Assembly (NCBI RefSeq): GCF_051233685.1
Contig: NZ_JBAMMY010000049.1
Coordinates: forward strand, 16,044-80,043
Direction of reading: 5' to 3'
Length of the DNA: 64,000 bases
Origin: RPRI01 sp051233685
GTDB taxonomy: Bacteria > Desulfobacterota > Desulfobacteria > Desulfobacterales > RPRI01
Below are positions 51,669 to 61,084 of the stretch, piece after piece. A program made the position numbers and the translations under genes. The notes under the pieces are model-generated. The model was not told the origin of the DNA and searched no databases. It was given only the letters and a program-made list of their open reading frames with translations. Every line of letters begins with the position of its first letter. The first letter of the stretch is position 1.

Positions 51669-54260
51669 ATGGAAGAAAAGTACAACCCGGAAGTTATAGA
51701 GAGTAAGTGGCAGACAAACTGGGACAAGTCAGGCCTTTTTAAGGTCAGTGAATATCCCCGGGAAAAAAAATATTACCTTCTTGAAATGTTTCCATATCCT
51801 TCCGGAAAAATTCATATGGGGCATGTGAGAAATTATACCATAGGTGATGTGGTTGCAAGATATAAGAGGATGCAGGGTTTTAATGTTTTGCACCCTATGG
51901 GATGGGATGCTTTCGGAATGCCTGCTGAAAATGCGGCTATAGCAAATAAAACGCATCCCGCAGCCTGGACTTATGAAAATATAGACTACATGCGTAAGCA
52001 ACTAAAACGCATGGGTTTTTCATATGACTGGGACAGGGAAATTACAACCTGTAAGCCAGAATACTACAGGTGGGAACAATGGCTTTTTTTGAAAATGTAT
52101 GAAAAAGGGGATGCATACAGAAAAGAATCTTTTGTTAACTGGTGTGATTCCTGTCAAACAGTTCTTGCAAATGAACAGGTAGAAGCAGGTATGTGCTGGA
52201 GATGCGGCAAACAGGTCCGCCAGAAAAAGCTTTGGCAGTGGTTTTTCAGAATAACAGACTATGCAGAAGATCTTCTGCTCCATTGTGATATGCTTGCCGG
52301 ATGGCCAGAAAAAGTCACTTTGATGCAAAAAAACTGGATAGGAAAGAGTACCGGAGCTCAAATAAGATTTCCGGTTGAAAATATGGATGAAGTTATTCCT
52401 GTATTTACAACAAGACAGGACACGGTTTTTGGTGCAACATTCATGTGTCTTGCCCCTGAACATCCCCTTGTAATAAAGCTTTCAAAAGGAACGGATCAAG
52501 AGAAGAATGTACTTGAATTCATCGAAAAAATTTCCTTACAGGACAGGTCGGTTAAAGCTATGGAAGGTTATGAAAAAGAAGGTGTTTTTACCGGAGCATG
52601 GTGTATTAACCCGCTAACCGGCAGAAGAATGCCCGTATATACCGCAAACTTTGCTCTCATGGAGTATGGAACGGGCGCGGTAATGTCTGTCCCCGCACAT
52701 GATCAGAGGGATTTCGATTTTGCAAAAAAATACGGGCTGGATATTGTGATTGTTGTTAAACCCCCTGAATGTGACCTTGATCCGGCTTTGATGGCTGAAG
52801 CTTACGCCGGTGAAGGAACAATGGTTAATTCCGGGCAATTTAACGGTATAAACAATAAAAAAGCTCTTGATGAGATTGCTTCTTTTCTTGAACAGAAAGG
52901 CATCGGAGAAAAAACAGTCAGTTTCAGACTGAGAGACTGGGGCATTTCGCGACAACGCTACTGGGGTGCGCCTATACCAATGGTTCACTGCAAAAGCTGC
53001 GGTATTGTTCCTGCGGATGAAAAAGATATTCCCATATTGCTCCCCGAAGATGCAGGTCTGCTTGAAGGCGGCCAGTCCCCGCTTTCCTTTCTTGACTATT
53101 TCACAAAAACAAAATGCCCGAAATGCGGAAGAGATGATGCAGCAAGGGAAACGGATACCATGGATACTTTTGTGGAATCCTCCTGGTATTTTGAGCGCTA
53201 TTGCAGTCCTGATTATACAAAAGGCCTTTTTGATAAAACCGCTGTCGATTACTGGATGCCGGTGGATCAATATATAGGCGGTGTTGAACATGCTATTTTG
53301 CACCTTCTGTATTCAAGATATTTTACCCGTGTTTTAAAAGATCTTGGTCTGGTTGAATGCAAGGAGCCTTTTACCAGACTATTAACTCAGGGTATGGTGT
53401 GCAAAGAGACTGTCTCCTGTCCCGATCATGGTTATTTATTTCCTCAGGAGGTTATAGAGGAAACCGAAAAACGCACTTGTTCAAAATGCGGGCATGAAGT
53501 CGTGGTTGGACGGGTTGAGAAAATGTCCAAGTCTAAAAAAAATGTTATTGATCCCAACCTGCTGCTTGAAAGATACGGAGCCGATACAACCAGGCTTTTT
53601 TGCCTTTTTGCCGCTCCTCCTGAACGGGATCTTGAATGGAGCGAACAGGGAGTTGAAGGAGGTTACCGTTTTTTAACGCGTGTATGGAGACTTGTTAATA
53701 CATGGATTGATGTAATTGGAAATACTGTGCCATTTGACGGAGAACCGGAGCTGCTTGAAGGAGATTTGCGGGAACTATACCGGAAAACTCACCAAACAAT
53801 TTCAAAGGTCACAAACGACATAGAAAACAGATTCCATTTCAATACTGCCATAAGTGCAGTTATGGAACTTGTCAACATCATATATGCAATGGATAACATT
53901 GAAGATGCTCCCGAAAAACCGGGAGTAATCCGGTTTGCTGTTGAATCAATCATTTTATTGTTGTCACCAATAGTTCCTCATTTCTCAGAAGAGCTGTGGG
54001 AAGCAATTGGTTACAAAACAAGCGTGCTTCTTTCGCCATGGCCTGTTTACAGGAAAGAGGCCCTTGTAAACGATGAAATGCTTATAGTTGTTCAGGTTAA
54101 TGGCAAACTCAGAGGCAAATTCAACATAAGTTCCGATGCAAATGATGATGCAATAAAAGAGAGAGCCTTATCCGATGAAAATGCCATAAAATTTATCGGC
54201 AACAAACAGATTAAAAAAGTAATTGTTGTTAAGAAAAAACTCGTAAATATAGTTATATAA
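51669..54260 (+). CDS. leuS: Leucyl-tRNA synthetase
   Basis: An 863-residue class I synthetase. The HIGH motif reads HMGH at residues 49-52 (FPYPSGKIHMGHVRNY) and KMSKS lies at 618-622. The editing domain contains VFTTRQDTVFGATFMCLAPEHP, and several zinc-like CxxC pairs occur (CKSCG, CPKCG, CSKCG). It charges tRNA-Leu. The next gene is the LptE-type lipoprotein, a common neighbour. Confidence 0.98.
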   Translation: MEEKYNPEVIESKWQTNWDKSGLFKVSEYPREKKYYLLEMFPYPSGKIHMGHVRNYTIGDVVARYKRMQGFNVLHPMGWDAFGMPAENAAIANKTHPAAWTYENIDYMRKQLKRMGFSYDWDREITTCKPEYYRWEQWLFLKMYEKGDAYRKESFVNWCDSCQTVLANEQVEAGMCWRCGKQVRQKKLWQWFFRITDYAEDLLLHCDMLAGWPEKVTLMQKNWIGKSTGAQIRFPVENMDEVIPVFTTRQDTVFGATFMCLAPEHPLVIKLSKGTDQEKNVLEFIEKISLQDRSVKAMEGYEKEGVFTGAWCINPLTGRRMPVYTANFALMEYGTGAVMSVPAHDQRDFDFAKKYGLDIVIVVKPPECDLDPALMAEAYAGEGTMVNSGQFNGINNKKALDEIASFLEQKGIGEKTVSFRLRDWGISRQRYWGAPIPMVHCKSCGIVPADEKDIPILLPEDAGLLEGGQSPLSFLDYFTKTKCPKCGRDDAARETDTMDTFVESSWYFERYCSPDYTKGLFDKTAVDYWMPVDQYIGGVEHAILHLLYSRYFTRVLKDLGLVECKEPFTRLLTQGMVCKETVSCPDHGYLFPQEVIEETEKRTCSKCGHEVVVGRVEKMSKSKKNVIDPNLLLERYGADTTRLFCLFAAPPERDLEWSEQGVEGGYRFLTRVWRLVNTWIDVIGNTVPFDGEPELLEGDLRELYRKTHQTISKVTNDIENRFHFNTAISAVMELVNIIYAMDNIEDAPEKPGVIRFAVESIILLLSPIVPHFSEELWEAIGYKTSVLLSPWPVYRKEALVNDEMLIVVQVNGKLRGKFNISSDANDDAIKERALSDENAIKFIGNKQIKKVIVVKKKLVNIVI

Positions 54261-54276
54261 AACTAAAGGAGCAGCT

Positions 54277-54789
54277 TTGATAAAAACACGCCTACTGATA
54301 TTGATTATAACTGTTACAGCATTGTCGTTTTATGGTTGTGGATATATGTTTGCCGGAAGCGGTGAATTGCCGGCATCAGTTAAAAAAGTAAGTGTATCTG
54401 TTCTTGAAAATAAAACAGCCGAAAACGGTATTGAAAGCATAATAACAAACGACATTATATATGAATTCACCAGACACGGTAAAAATGTTGCAAAGAAAGA
54501 TGAAGCGGACGCATTTTTATCCGGGGTTATAGAAACAGCCAACGATGCGGCGATTTCGCGCAGCAGTACTATAACATCTCTTGAAAGACGGGTCGTAATT
54601 GTTGTTAGTTTGAAATTAAAAGGCAAAGACGGCAATATTATCTGGACAGGATCAAATATTACAGATGACCAGGCCTTTACTGTTTTGTCAGACAAGCTTG
54701 CAACTGAAAATGAAATGCGAAAAGCTATTGAAATTCTATCAAAAAGAATTGCAGAAAAGGTATATAATAAACTAACGGACAATTTTTAG
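54277..54789 (+). CDS. lptE: LptE-like LPS-assembly lipoprotein
   Basis: A 170-residue lipoprotein with a signal peptide ending in a lipobox before Cys21 (LSFYGC) and the family pattern GYMFAGSGELPASVKKVSVSVLEN, seen across two segments, with N-K-T-A near an ENGIES turn. LptE plugs the LptD pore that inserts lipopolysaccharide in the outer membrane. Start is TTG at 54277 with AAGGAGCAG upstream. It follows leuS after 16 bp. Confidence 0.85.
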   Translation: MIKTRLLILIITVTALSFYGCGYMFAGSGELPASVKKVSVSVLENKTAENGIESIITNDIIYEFTRHGKNVAKKDEADAFLSGVIETANDAAISRSSTITSLERRVVIVVSLKLKGKDGNIIWTGSNITDDQAFTVLSDKLATENEMRKAIEILSKRIAEKVYNKLTDNF

Positions 54790-54893
54790 ATATGAATTCA
54801 GCTCATATTCGCTATGGGATATGGCGAGCTTGAAGCCAGGAATCAGAAATTAATTGGCATAATATTCTGACAAATGATAAAGCATTAACAAAT

Positions 54894-54922
54894 GTTGATG
54901 GACTTATAAAAAGTCCATCAAC
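54894..54922. repeat. Perfect 12-bp hairpin after lptE, related to the one at 3484-3508
   Basis: GTTGATGGACTT and AAGTCCATCAAC pair exactly around ATAAA. It lies 105 bp after lptE in the 248 bp gap before the convergent rpsT. The sequence and loop size resemble the hairpin after flhF. No T-run follows on plus. The rest of the gap shows nothing recognisable. Confidence 0.65.
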
Positions 54923-55037
54923 AGGCCGGTGGGCGAATAATTCACAGCCTGGTGAGAGTGTGAAATCGCATGAATTTATTTCAAAATACTAAAGAGCTGA
55001 ACCCCTTTCCTGCCGAGCTATAATCGTTTATGACTTT

Positions 55038-55304
55038 TTACGAAGGTATCAGTTTTGACAGGCGGGATATTTTCCGGGCGGCGGTTCTTTTATGTATCAC
55101 ACCTTTTTTTGCTGATTTGTCGATAATGGACTTTGCTGCATCCAGACTTTTCAAGAAAACCTCCTTGCTTTCATTCTTGTTTGCAGTTTCCCTGATGTCC
55201 TTTATTATGTTTTTTACTCTTGTTTTTATAGATTTGTTGCGCAAGCGTCTGACTTCATCTTGCCGTGCACGTTTTAAAGCTGATTTATGATTTGCCAAAT
55301 TCAT
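55038..55304 (-). CDS. rpsT: 30S ribosomal protein S20
   Basis: An 88-residue, very basic protein starting MNLANHKSALKRARQDEVRR, with LRNKSIKTRVKNIIKDIRE and GVIHKRTAARKISRLSKLI, the complete S20 pattern. It binds 16S rRNA. It is the only ribosomal protein gene in the window and is divergent from murJ, separated by 134 bp. Confidence 0.97.
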   Translation of the reverse strand: MNLANHKSALKRARQDEVRRLRNKSIKTRVKNIIKDIRETANKNESKEVFLKSLDAAKSIIDKSAKKGVIHKRTAARKISRLSKLIPS

Positions 55305-55438
55305 GACTCCTTTTGTTAGATTTTTTTAGAGCGCCTTTTATACAAGATGAGATATAAACTGTCAAGGACATATTAGCCCGGATTAGGACGTTTTTGCAAT
55401 ATATTTTATAATTTTAATTTAAGTGGGTGAGGATATTT

Positions 55439-57025
55439 ATGCCTGGGTCGGAAAAAATCCGGGTAACAAAAGCGGCTATGCTTGTGGGTTCGGCAACGCT
55501 GCTTAGCCGTATACTTGGTTTTGCAAGAGATGTTGTAATTGCATGGTATTTTGGTGCCGGATTATATTCGGATGCATTTATAGTTGCTTTCAGAATACCG
55601 AATCTTTTCCGCCGGCTTTTTGCAGAAGGTTCTTTGGGTATTTCTTTTATACCTGTATTTGCTGAATATCTCATAAAAGAGGGAAAAGATGAAGCCAACA
55701 ATCTTGCCGGATCGGCAGTACGTCTTTTATCTATTATCCTTGTTTTTATTACTGTATTGGGGATTATTTTCTCTCCTTTGATTGTAACTGTTATTGCACC
55801 CGGATTCGCCGGTTCTGCTGCAAAATTTGCGCTTACCGTGTCTCTTACCCGAATAATGTTTCCATATATTTATTTAATATGTCTACTAGGCATTTTTATG
55901 GGTATTTTAAATGTTTTAGGGCATTTCGCAGCTCCGGCTTTTGCACCTTGCATACTAAATATTTCAATGATAACAGCTGTCCTGTTTGTTTCTCCTCTTA
56001 TGAATGAACCGGTAAAAGTGCTTGCCGCCGGTGTGCTTGCCGGTGGGGTTTTGCAGCTTTTGGTTCAAGTTCCGTTTCTTATGAAAAACGGTATATATTT
56101 ATGGAGGAAAACAAAAATATTCCATCCGGGAATAAAAAAGGTCGGAATTCTCATGCTGCCGGCAATATTCGGCGGGGCTGTTTACCAGATAAACATGTTT
56201 GTCAGTACTCTCCTGGCGTCATTTTTACCTGAAGGTAGTATCTCATATTTATATTATGCCGACCGGCTTGTGCAGTTTCCTCTGGGAGTTTTTGCAATTT
56301 CGGCCGCTACAGCAATATTTCCGGCTCTTTCCAGGCAGGCTTCCGAAAACGACATGAATGCTTTAAAAGAGACTTTCGACTATTCCATAAGAATGGTGCT
56401 GTTTATCACTTTTCCCTGTATGATAGGTCTTATTGTATTAAGAGAACCTGTAATCATCCTGCTTTTTAAAAGAGGAGAATTTGATATGCAAACAGTAAAA
56501 TTGACTGCCCAGGCCCTGTTATGCTATAGTATCGGGCTATGGGCATTTGCATCAGTTAAGATTACGGTTCCGGTTTTTTATGCATTAAAAGATACAAAAA
56601 CTCCTGTAATAACAGCCTTAATATCTTTTATAGCAAATATTGCCCTGAGTTTTTTGCTGATGAAACCTCTCAAACACGGGGGGCTTGCACTGGCAAATTC
56701 ACTGGCTTCAATTTTAAATATTATACTTCTTTTCCGGGCAATTAATATTAAAGTCGGATATCCGGGCTGGGATAAACTGCAAAAATCAGCCGGAAAAACC
56801 GTTGTATGTTCACTGATTATGGGGGGAATTGTCTGGTGTTTGAAATCATTGATTATACCTTATGAAAATATTTCTTTTGGTGCCATGCTGTTAAGTGTGA
56901 CCTCTTGTTTGTTAGCCGGCATAGTTTTATATGGTTTTTTAACATATTTTGTAAAAAGCTCTGAAATTAAAAGCCTCATAGCTTTGACCGGAAGGAGCAG
57001 AAAGAAAGTTGAGCAGAAAGAATAA
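55439..57025 (+). CDS. murJ: Lipid II flippase MurJ (copy 1)
   Basis: A 528-residue MOP-family transporter with about 14 membrane segments. Family markers: LLSRILGFARDVVIAWYFG, SDAFIVAFRIPNLFRRLFAEGS, FAISAATAIFPALSRQA and VKITVPVFYALKDTKTP. It flips lipid II across the inner membrane. I chose the ATG at 55439 with GGTGAGGA upstream; a GTG at 55427 is open. A second, much diverged MurJ is encoded 3.9 kb downstream (59299-60921). Confidence 0.95.
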   Translation: MPGSEKIRVTKAAMLVGSATLLSRILGFARDVVIAWYFGAGLYSDAFIVAFRIPNLFRRLFAEGSLGISFIPVFAEYLIKEGKDEANNLAGSAVRLLSIILVFITVLGIIFSPLIVTVIAPGFAGSAAKFALTVSLTRIMFPYIYLICLLGIFMGILNVLGHFAAPAFAPCILNISMITAVLFVSPLMNEPVKVLAAGVLAGGVLQLLVQVPFLMKNGIYLWRKTKIFHPGIKKVGILMLPAIFGGAVYQINMFVSTLLASFLPEGSISYLYYADRLVQFPLGVFAISAATAIFPALSRQASENDMNALKETFDYSIRMVLFITFPCMIGLIVLREPVIILLFKRGEFDMQTVKLTAQALLCYSIGLWAFASVKITVPVFYALKDTKTPVITALISFIANIALSFLLMKPLKHGGLALANSLASILNIILLFRAINIKVGYPGWDKLQKSAGKTVVCSLIMGGIVWCLKSLIIPYENISFGAMLLSVTSCLLAGIVLYGFLTYFVKSSEIKSLIALTGRSRKKVEQKE

Positions 57026-57317
57026 AATATTATTAACCATTGGAATAGGCATTGTTTTTTCACTTTTTATGCTGATAATTGTGGGGAACAATGCCATGCT
57101 TGAATTAAAGCGGCTTAGAAAAGAAAGAGATGTAATTATAAATAAAAATAAAGAACTGGCAATGGAGAATAATTCCATGTATATTGAAATAAAGCGCTTA
57201 AGTATAGATCCGAAATATATTGAAAATATAGCCAGGCAGGAATTGGGTATGATAAGAAAAGATGAGATTATCTTACAATTTAAGAATGAAAAAGAAGCCG
57301 GAACCAAAAAACAATAG
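57009..57317 (+). CDS. FtsB/DivIC-like septum formation protein
   Basis: A 102-residue protein with one membrane segment (about residues 7-27), a coiled coil (LKRLRKERDVIINKNKELAME) and the conserved end KRLSIDPKYIENIARQELGMIRKDE. That is the layout of FtsB, which links FtsL and FtsQ in the divisome. It starts with TTG at 57009, overlapping murJ by 17 bp with GAAGGAG upstream, so the two genes are coupled. Confidence 0.85.
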   Translation: MSRKNKILLTIGIGIVFSLFMLIIVGNNAMLELKRLRKERDVIINKNKELAMENNSMYIEIKRLSIDPKYIENIARQELGMIRKDEIILQFKNEKEAGTKKQ

Positions 57318-57372
57318 TACCGAACAAGTCCATCATATATTAAAAGAATGGAAAATATAAACTTACGCGAAA

Positions 57373-57514
57373 GAGCCACTTTCAAAATGTTTCAGTTTGG
57401 TCAAGGTCAAGGCGGGCGAATATTTTAACCACAGGAATACATTTAGTATTTCTAGGATTAAAATTTGAGCCCAACGCAGAGATCGGCCTAAATGGGACGT
57501 TTTGAAACTGGCTC
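57373..57514 (+). repeat. Dispersed element with terminal inverted repeats, copy 2
   Basis: This 142 bp unit runs from GAGCCACTTTCAAAATGTTTC to TTTTGAAACTGGCTC (both given in part). It is nearly the reverse complement of 40583-40748 and lacks about 22 central bases of it. It lies between the ftsB-like and TPR genes. No coding potential is visible. Confidence 0.85.
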
Positions 57515-57542
57515 GAAATAATAACTTTAAAAGAGAACTATA

Positions 57543-57839
57543 ATGGTTGATAATAGTGCTGTTAATACTGTTACCATGGCTGAAATATATGCTAAACAGG
57601 GTTTATTTGATAAAGCAGCCGAAATTTATAATAAATTATTGGAACAGGATCCGGATAGAGATGATCTTATAAAAGCCCTTTCGATACTCGAAGAAACAAG
57701 GGCCGAGGCAAATAAAGATCTGAAAAAAAGGCTGATTCCGTTATTTAGCGAATGGGTTGATCTTATGTTGTGCAATGAAAAAATGAAATTATTAGAAAAA
57801 CTTAGGGATCACCGGAGGCCTTTGGATAATTTGAAATAA
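57543..57839 (+). CDS. Small TPR-repeat protein
   Basis: A 98-residue protein with one clear tetratricopeptide-type unit (TMAEIYAKQGLFDKAAEIYN, then KLLEQDPDRDDLIKALSIL), followed by a charged helical end (KLLEKLRDHRRPL). It is probably a protein-binding adaptor; the partner is unknown. The start follows closely on repeat copy 2, so the repeat may carry part of its upstream region. Confidence 0.75.
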   Translation: MVDNSAVNTVTMAEIYAKQGLFDKAAEIYNKLLEQDPDRDDLIKALSILEETRAEANKDLKKRLIPLFSEWVDLMLCNEKMKLLEKLRDHRRPLDNLK

Positions 57840-57981
57840 CCTTAGATAAAGAGCAGGCTTTTTATAAAACCATGTTTTTACCATCATATTAAGGTGTTTA
57901 AACAACTCCGGTTCACCGTGTCAGAGTTTAGGGCATGATTGGGTTTATAAATTTAACTATGAAATCCTGTTTGTATTTATA

Positions 57982-58566
57982 ATGGAAAATTTTATGGAAG
58001 AAAACAATCAACCGTTTTTTCTTAAAGGGCAATTCCTTTTTGCTATGCCTGAGATGGCTGATCCAAATTTTTCCGGAACCGTAACCTGTATTTCAGAACA
58101 TACGCAGGAAGGCGCTTTCGGAATAGTAATAAACAGGATAAGTTCTTTTGTTACAGGAAAAGACATTTTTGATGAGCTCAAAATAGCATACATCCCGGGT
58201 GCGGAACAAATACCTGTTTATATGGGCGGGCCTGTGCATACAGGAGAAATATTTATTCTTCACGGCCAGCCGTTTGAGTATGAAAGTTGTTTTATGATAA
58301 CTCCTTTTCTTGCTATGAGCAATACATTGGATATAGTTACTGCGATTGCCGTCGGTAATGGGCCCAAGTCTTATATTATTGCTCTTGGATGTGCCGGATG
58401 GGGTCCGGGACAGCTCGAATATGAAATTAAGGAAAATGCATGGCTGACCTGTTGTGTTTCCGAGGATATTCTTTTTAATACGTCAGTCGAAACCATGTGG
58501 GATGCTACAGCAAAAAAAATGGGAATAAATCCTGCTCTCCTTTCAATTAAAGCAGGTCATGCTTGA
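57982..58566 (+). CDS. YqgE/AlgH family protein (DUF179)
   Basis: A 194-residue protein of the UPF0301 family: FLKGQFLFAMPEMADPNFSG, then TVTCISEHTQEGAFGIVINR, VYMGGPVHTGEIFILHG and ALGCAGWGPGQLEYEIKENAW. The fold is known, the role is not settled (AlgH affects alginate in Pseudomonas). The start could be Met1 or Met5; neither has a strong ribosome binding site. Confidence 0.9.
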   Translation: MENFMEENNQPFFLKGQFLFAMPEMADPNFSGTVTCISEHTQEGAFGIVINRISSFVTGKDIFDELKIAYIPGAEQIPVYMGGPVHTGEIFILHGQPFEYESCFMITPFLAMSNTLDIVTAIAVGNGPKSYIIALGCAGWGPGQLEYEIKENAWLTCCVSEDILFNTSVETMWDATAKKMGINPALLSIKAGHA

Positions 58567-58627
58567 GCATATCAAGTAAAAATCTCTTAAACAATTAATT
58601 AATTTACAGGGCAAAAGGAAAGATTAT

Positions 58628-59134
58628 ATGAGAAAAATTGTTTTTTTATTATTTGGATTTGTCTTGGTTACAGTGCTTTTGTTACCAATCGGGTTTGTTA
58701 AAGAGGCGGCGGCAGAAGGCCCAAGCATCGATATACATTTACCTCTTCCTCTTCCACCTCCTCCACCCCGTATATTTATTAGGCCACCCGAAATAATCGT
58801 AATTCCCGGATCGCCGGTTTTTGTTGCTCCTCATCCGGATGTGGATATTTTCTTCTATAACGATTATTGGTGGTCTCCACGCGGAGATCGCTGGTACCGT
58901 TCAAGGGATTACAATGGCCATTGGAAGGAAATGGATCAGCGCCATATTCCCGATTATGTGAGACGTGCACCAAGAAATTATCGTTCAGTCTATAAGCATG
59001 AACATCGCATTCCCTATGGACAGTGGAAGAAGCAAAGAAAACATATGGATAAAAAGGAATACAGAGAAAGGTCTAATGATAGGCGGGATGACCGGAGAGA
59101 TGACGGGCGTAGCCATGGTCACGGCCATAAATGA
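58628..59134 (+). CDS. Secreted proline-rich, basic protein of unknown function
   Basis: A 168-residue protein with a clear signal peptide (KIVFLLFGFVLVTVLLLPIG, cleavage near AAAEG). A proline-rich stretch follows (HLPLPLPPPPPRIFIRPPE), then an aromatic part (FFYNDYWWSPRGDRWYRSRD, then YNGHW), PYGQWKKQRK and a very basic, Arg/Asp- and His-rich end. It is probably periplasmic or outer-membrane associated. I do not recognise a named family. The ribosome binding site is AAAGGAAAG. Confidence 0.7.
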   Translation: MRKIVFLLFGFVLVTVLLLPIGFVKEAAAEGPSIDIHLPLPLPPPPPRIFIRPPEIIVIPGSPVFVAPHPDVDIFFYNDYWWSPRGDRWYRSRDYNGHWKEMDQRHIPDYVRRAPRNYRSVYKHEHRIPYGQWKKQRKHMDKKEYRERSNDRRDDRRDDGRSHGHGHK

Positions 59135-59298
59135 AATTAAGCCGGAATTATCCGGATTGTACAGAGTTCAATCCGGATAAACTAAGTCTTCTTTCAGTAA
59201 TTTTGATACTTAATGTGTTTATATGGTTAATATTCTCATGTTTCCGGAACCTGAGCGAAACAGGCTATTCTTCAAAGGTATTGTTGAAATAGAGTCTT

Positions 59299-60921
59299 AT
59301 GCCAATGTCGCATTCCGATTCTAGTTTATCCGGAAAAAGTTTTAAAAAAAGTAATCCGTCAAATCCCGGCTCTAAACATTATGCCTTTTTAGTTGCTGCC
59401 GGGATTTTTTTCAGCCGGATTGCAGGACTTGTTCGTGATCGCATCTTCGCACACTACTTTGGCAATTCAGATGCGGCAGATGCATTCAAAGCTGCTTTTC
59501 GCATTCCCAATTTTCTCCAAAATCTATTTGGAGAAGGGGTACTTTCAGCTTCATTCATTCCGGTTTACGCAGGGTTGCTGGCACGTAAGGATGATGAAGA
59601 GGCAAGGCGCACAGCCGGCGCTATCGCAGCGCTTTTATCTCTGGTAATTTCAATTCTGGTGCTGGCCGGAATTCTGACAACACCGTATTTGATCGATGTA
59701 ATAGCGCCTGGATTTACCGGTGCCAAACGAGAGCTGACTATCCGTCTTGTACGTATTCTGTTTCCAGGCGCCGGACTTCTGGCTTTTTCCGCATGGTGTC
59801 TTGGTATCCTTAACAGCCATCGCCGGTTTTTTCTTTCCTATGCAGCTCCGGTTATCTGGAACGTAACCCTAATCCTGACTATGCTTCAATTCGGCAGCCG
59901 ATATGCACAATATCCGCTTGCTCAAATTCTGGCATGGGGATCAGTGCTTGGCAGCGGTTTACAGGTATGTGTGCAACTGCCGGTTGTATTGAAGCTTCTT
60001 CACGGACTGCGGCTTTCTCTTGATTATCATGCAAAAAATGTAAAAACCGTTGTGATCAACTTCTTTCCTGTTTTTATGGGACGGGGTGTTGTGCAGATTA
60101 GTGCATATGTTGATGCTCTTTTGGCCAGTTTGCTGCCAACAGGCGCAGTTGCTGCACTCGCCTATGCTCAAACAATCTATACACTTCCGGTGAGCCTCTT
60201 CGGAATGTCGGTTTCGGCTGCTGAACTTCCGTTAATGTCGGGGGCACTTGGTAATGATCAGGAAGTGGCAAATATGTTGCGGGCAAGGATAGATTCAGGT
60301 CTCCGTCAAATAGCCTTTTTTGTTCTGCCATCTGTGGTCGCTTTTTTATTGGTGGGTGATGTTATTGTGGCTGCAATCTATCAGACCGGTAAATTCATGA
60401 GAGCCGATGTAATTTATGTTTGGGGAATTCTTGCCGGCGCAACGGTTGGTTTGCTGGCCTCAACTTTTGGACGGCTTTATTCATCGGCTTATTACGCCCT
60501 GCGCGACACCAAAACACCGCTTCGCTTTGCAATTATACGTGTTGTGCTTACCACGGTTTTGGGGTATCTCTGCGCGGTTCCACTGCCGCCGGCCATTGGT
60601 ATCAGCCCGCGTTGGGGTGTTGCAGGACTTACCGTTTCAGCCGGAATAGCTGCCTGGGTTGAATTTGCACTTTTACGTCGAACTCTTAACCGCCGTATCG
60701 GGCGCACCGGCCTTGCTATGAGCTATCTCGCGAAACTCTGGGTTGCTGCGCTTGCAGCCGCTGCGGCTGGCTGGTGGCTGCGTAATTATTTCGGGCACCT
60801 GTCTCCTATTCTACTTGCCGTTATAGTGCTGCTACCTTTTGCTATCGTATATTCTACGATATCTTTAGCTCTCGGGATAAGTGATGTCCGAACATTATTC
60901 AGGCGTTTTATAAAATCATAA
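59299..60921 (+). CDS. MurJ-family flippase (copy 2, divergent)
   Basis: A 540-residue MOP-family membrane protein with MurJ markers: FFSRIAGLVRDRIFAHYFG, DAADAFKAAFRIPNFLQNLFG, GMSVSAAELPLMSGALG and SSAYYALRDTKTPLRFAIIR. It shares the fold with copy 1 but aligns poorly over much of its length and is more GC-rich than its neighbours, pointing to acquisition rather than recent duplication. It may serve lipid II or another polyprenol-linked glycan. The region after it carries a repeat fragment and gene debris. Confidence 0.9.
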   Translation: MPMSHSDSSLSGKSFKKSNPSNPGSKHYAFLVAAGIFFSRIAGLVRDRIFAHYFGNSDAADAFKAAFRIPNFLQNLFGEGVLSASFIPVYAGLLARKDDEEARRTAGAIAALLSLVISILVLAGILTTPYLIDVIAPGFTGAKRELTIRLVRILFPGAGLLAFSAWCLGILNSHRRFFLSYAAPVIWNVTLILTMLQFGSRYAQYPLAQILAWGSVLGSGLQVCVQLPVVLKLLHGLRLSLDYHAKNVKTVVINFFPVFMGRGVVQISAYVDALLASLLPTGAVAALAYAQTIYTLPVSLFGMSVSAAELPLMSGALGNDQEVANMLRARIDSGLRQIAFFVLPSVVAFLLVGDVIVAAIYQTGKFMRADVIYVWGILAGATVGLLASTFGRLYSSAYYALRDTKTPLRFAIIRVVLTTVLGYLCAVPLPPAIGISPRWGVAGLTVSAGIAAWVEFALLRRTLNRRIGRTGLAMSYLAKLWVAALAAAAAGWWLRNYFGHLSPILLAVIVLLPFAIVYSTISLALGISDVRTLFRRFIKS

Positions 60922-61000
60922 GATTGTGCAGATGTCATTTTTTCCTTTGCCTGAAAGGACAATCGATGATTTAAGTCAGTTTTGCCCCTTGTTCGAAAGA

Positions 61001-61050
61001 TTTTCGTCCGCCTTGACCTTGACCAAACCGAAACGTTTTGGAAGTGGTTC
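61001..61050 (+). repeat. Fragment of the dispersed element, copy 3
   Basis: The 50 bases TTTTCGTCCGCCTTGACCTT through GTGGTTC match the right end of copy 1 (40696-40748) with a few changes; the rest of the element is missing. It lies in the 288 bp gap 60922-61209 between the second murJ and the DUF1848 gene. Confidence 0.75.
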
Positions 61051-61084
61051 TAAAGACTGATTATTATTTACAAAGAAGACAATC

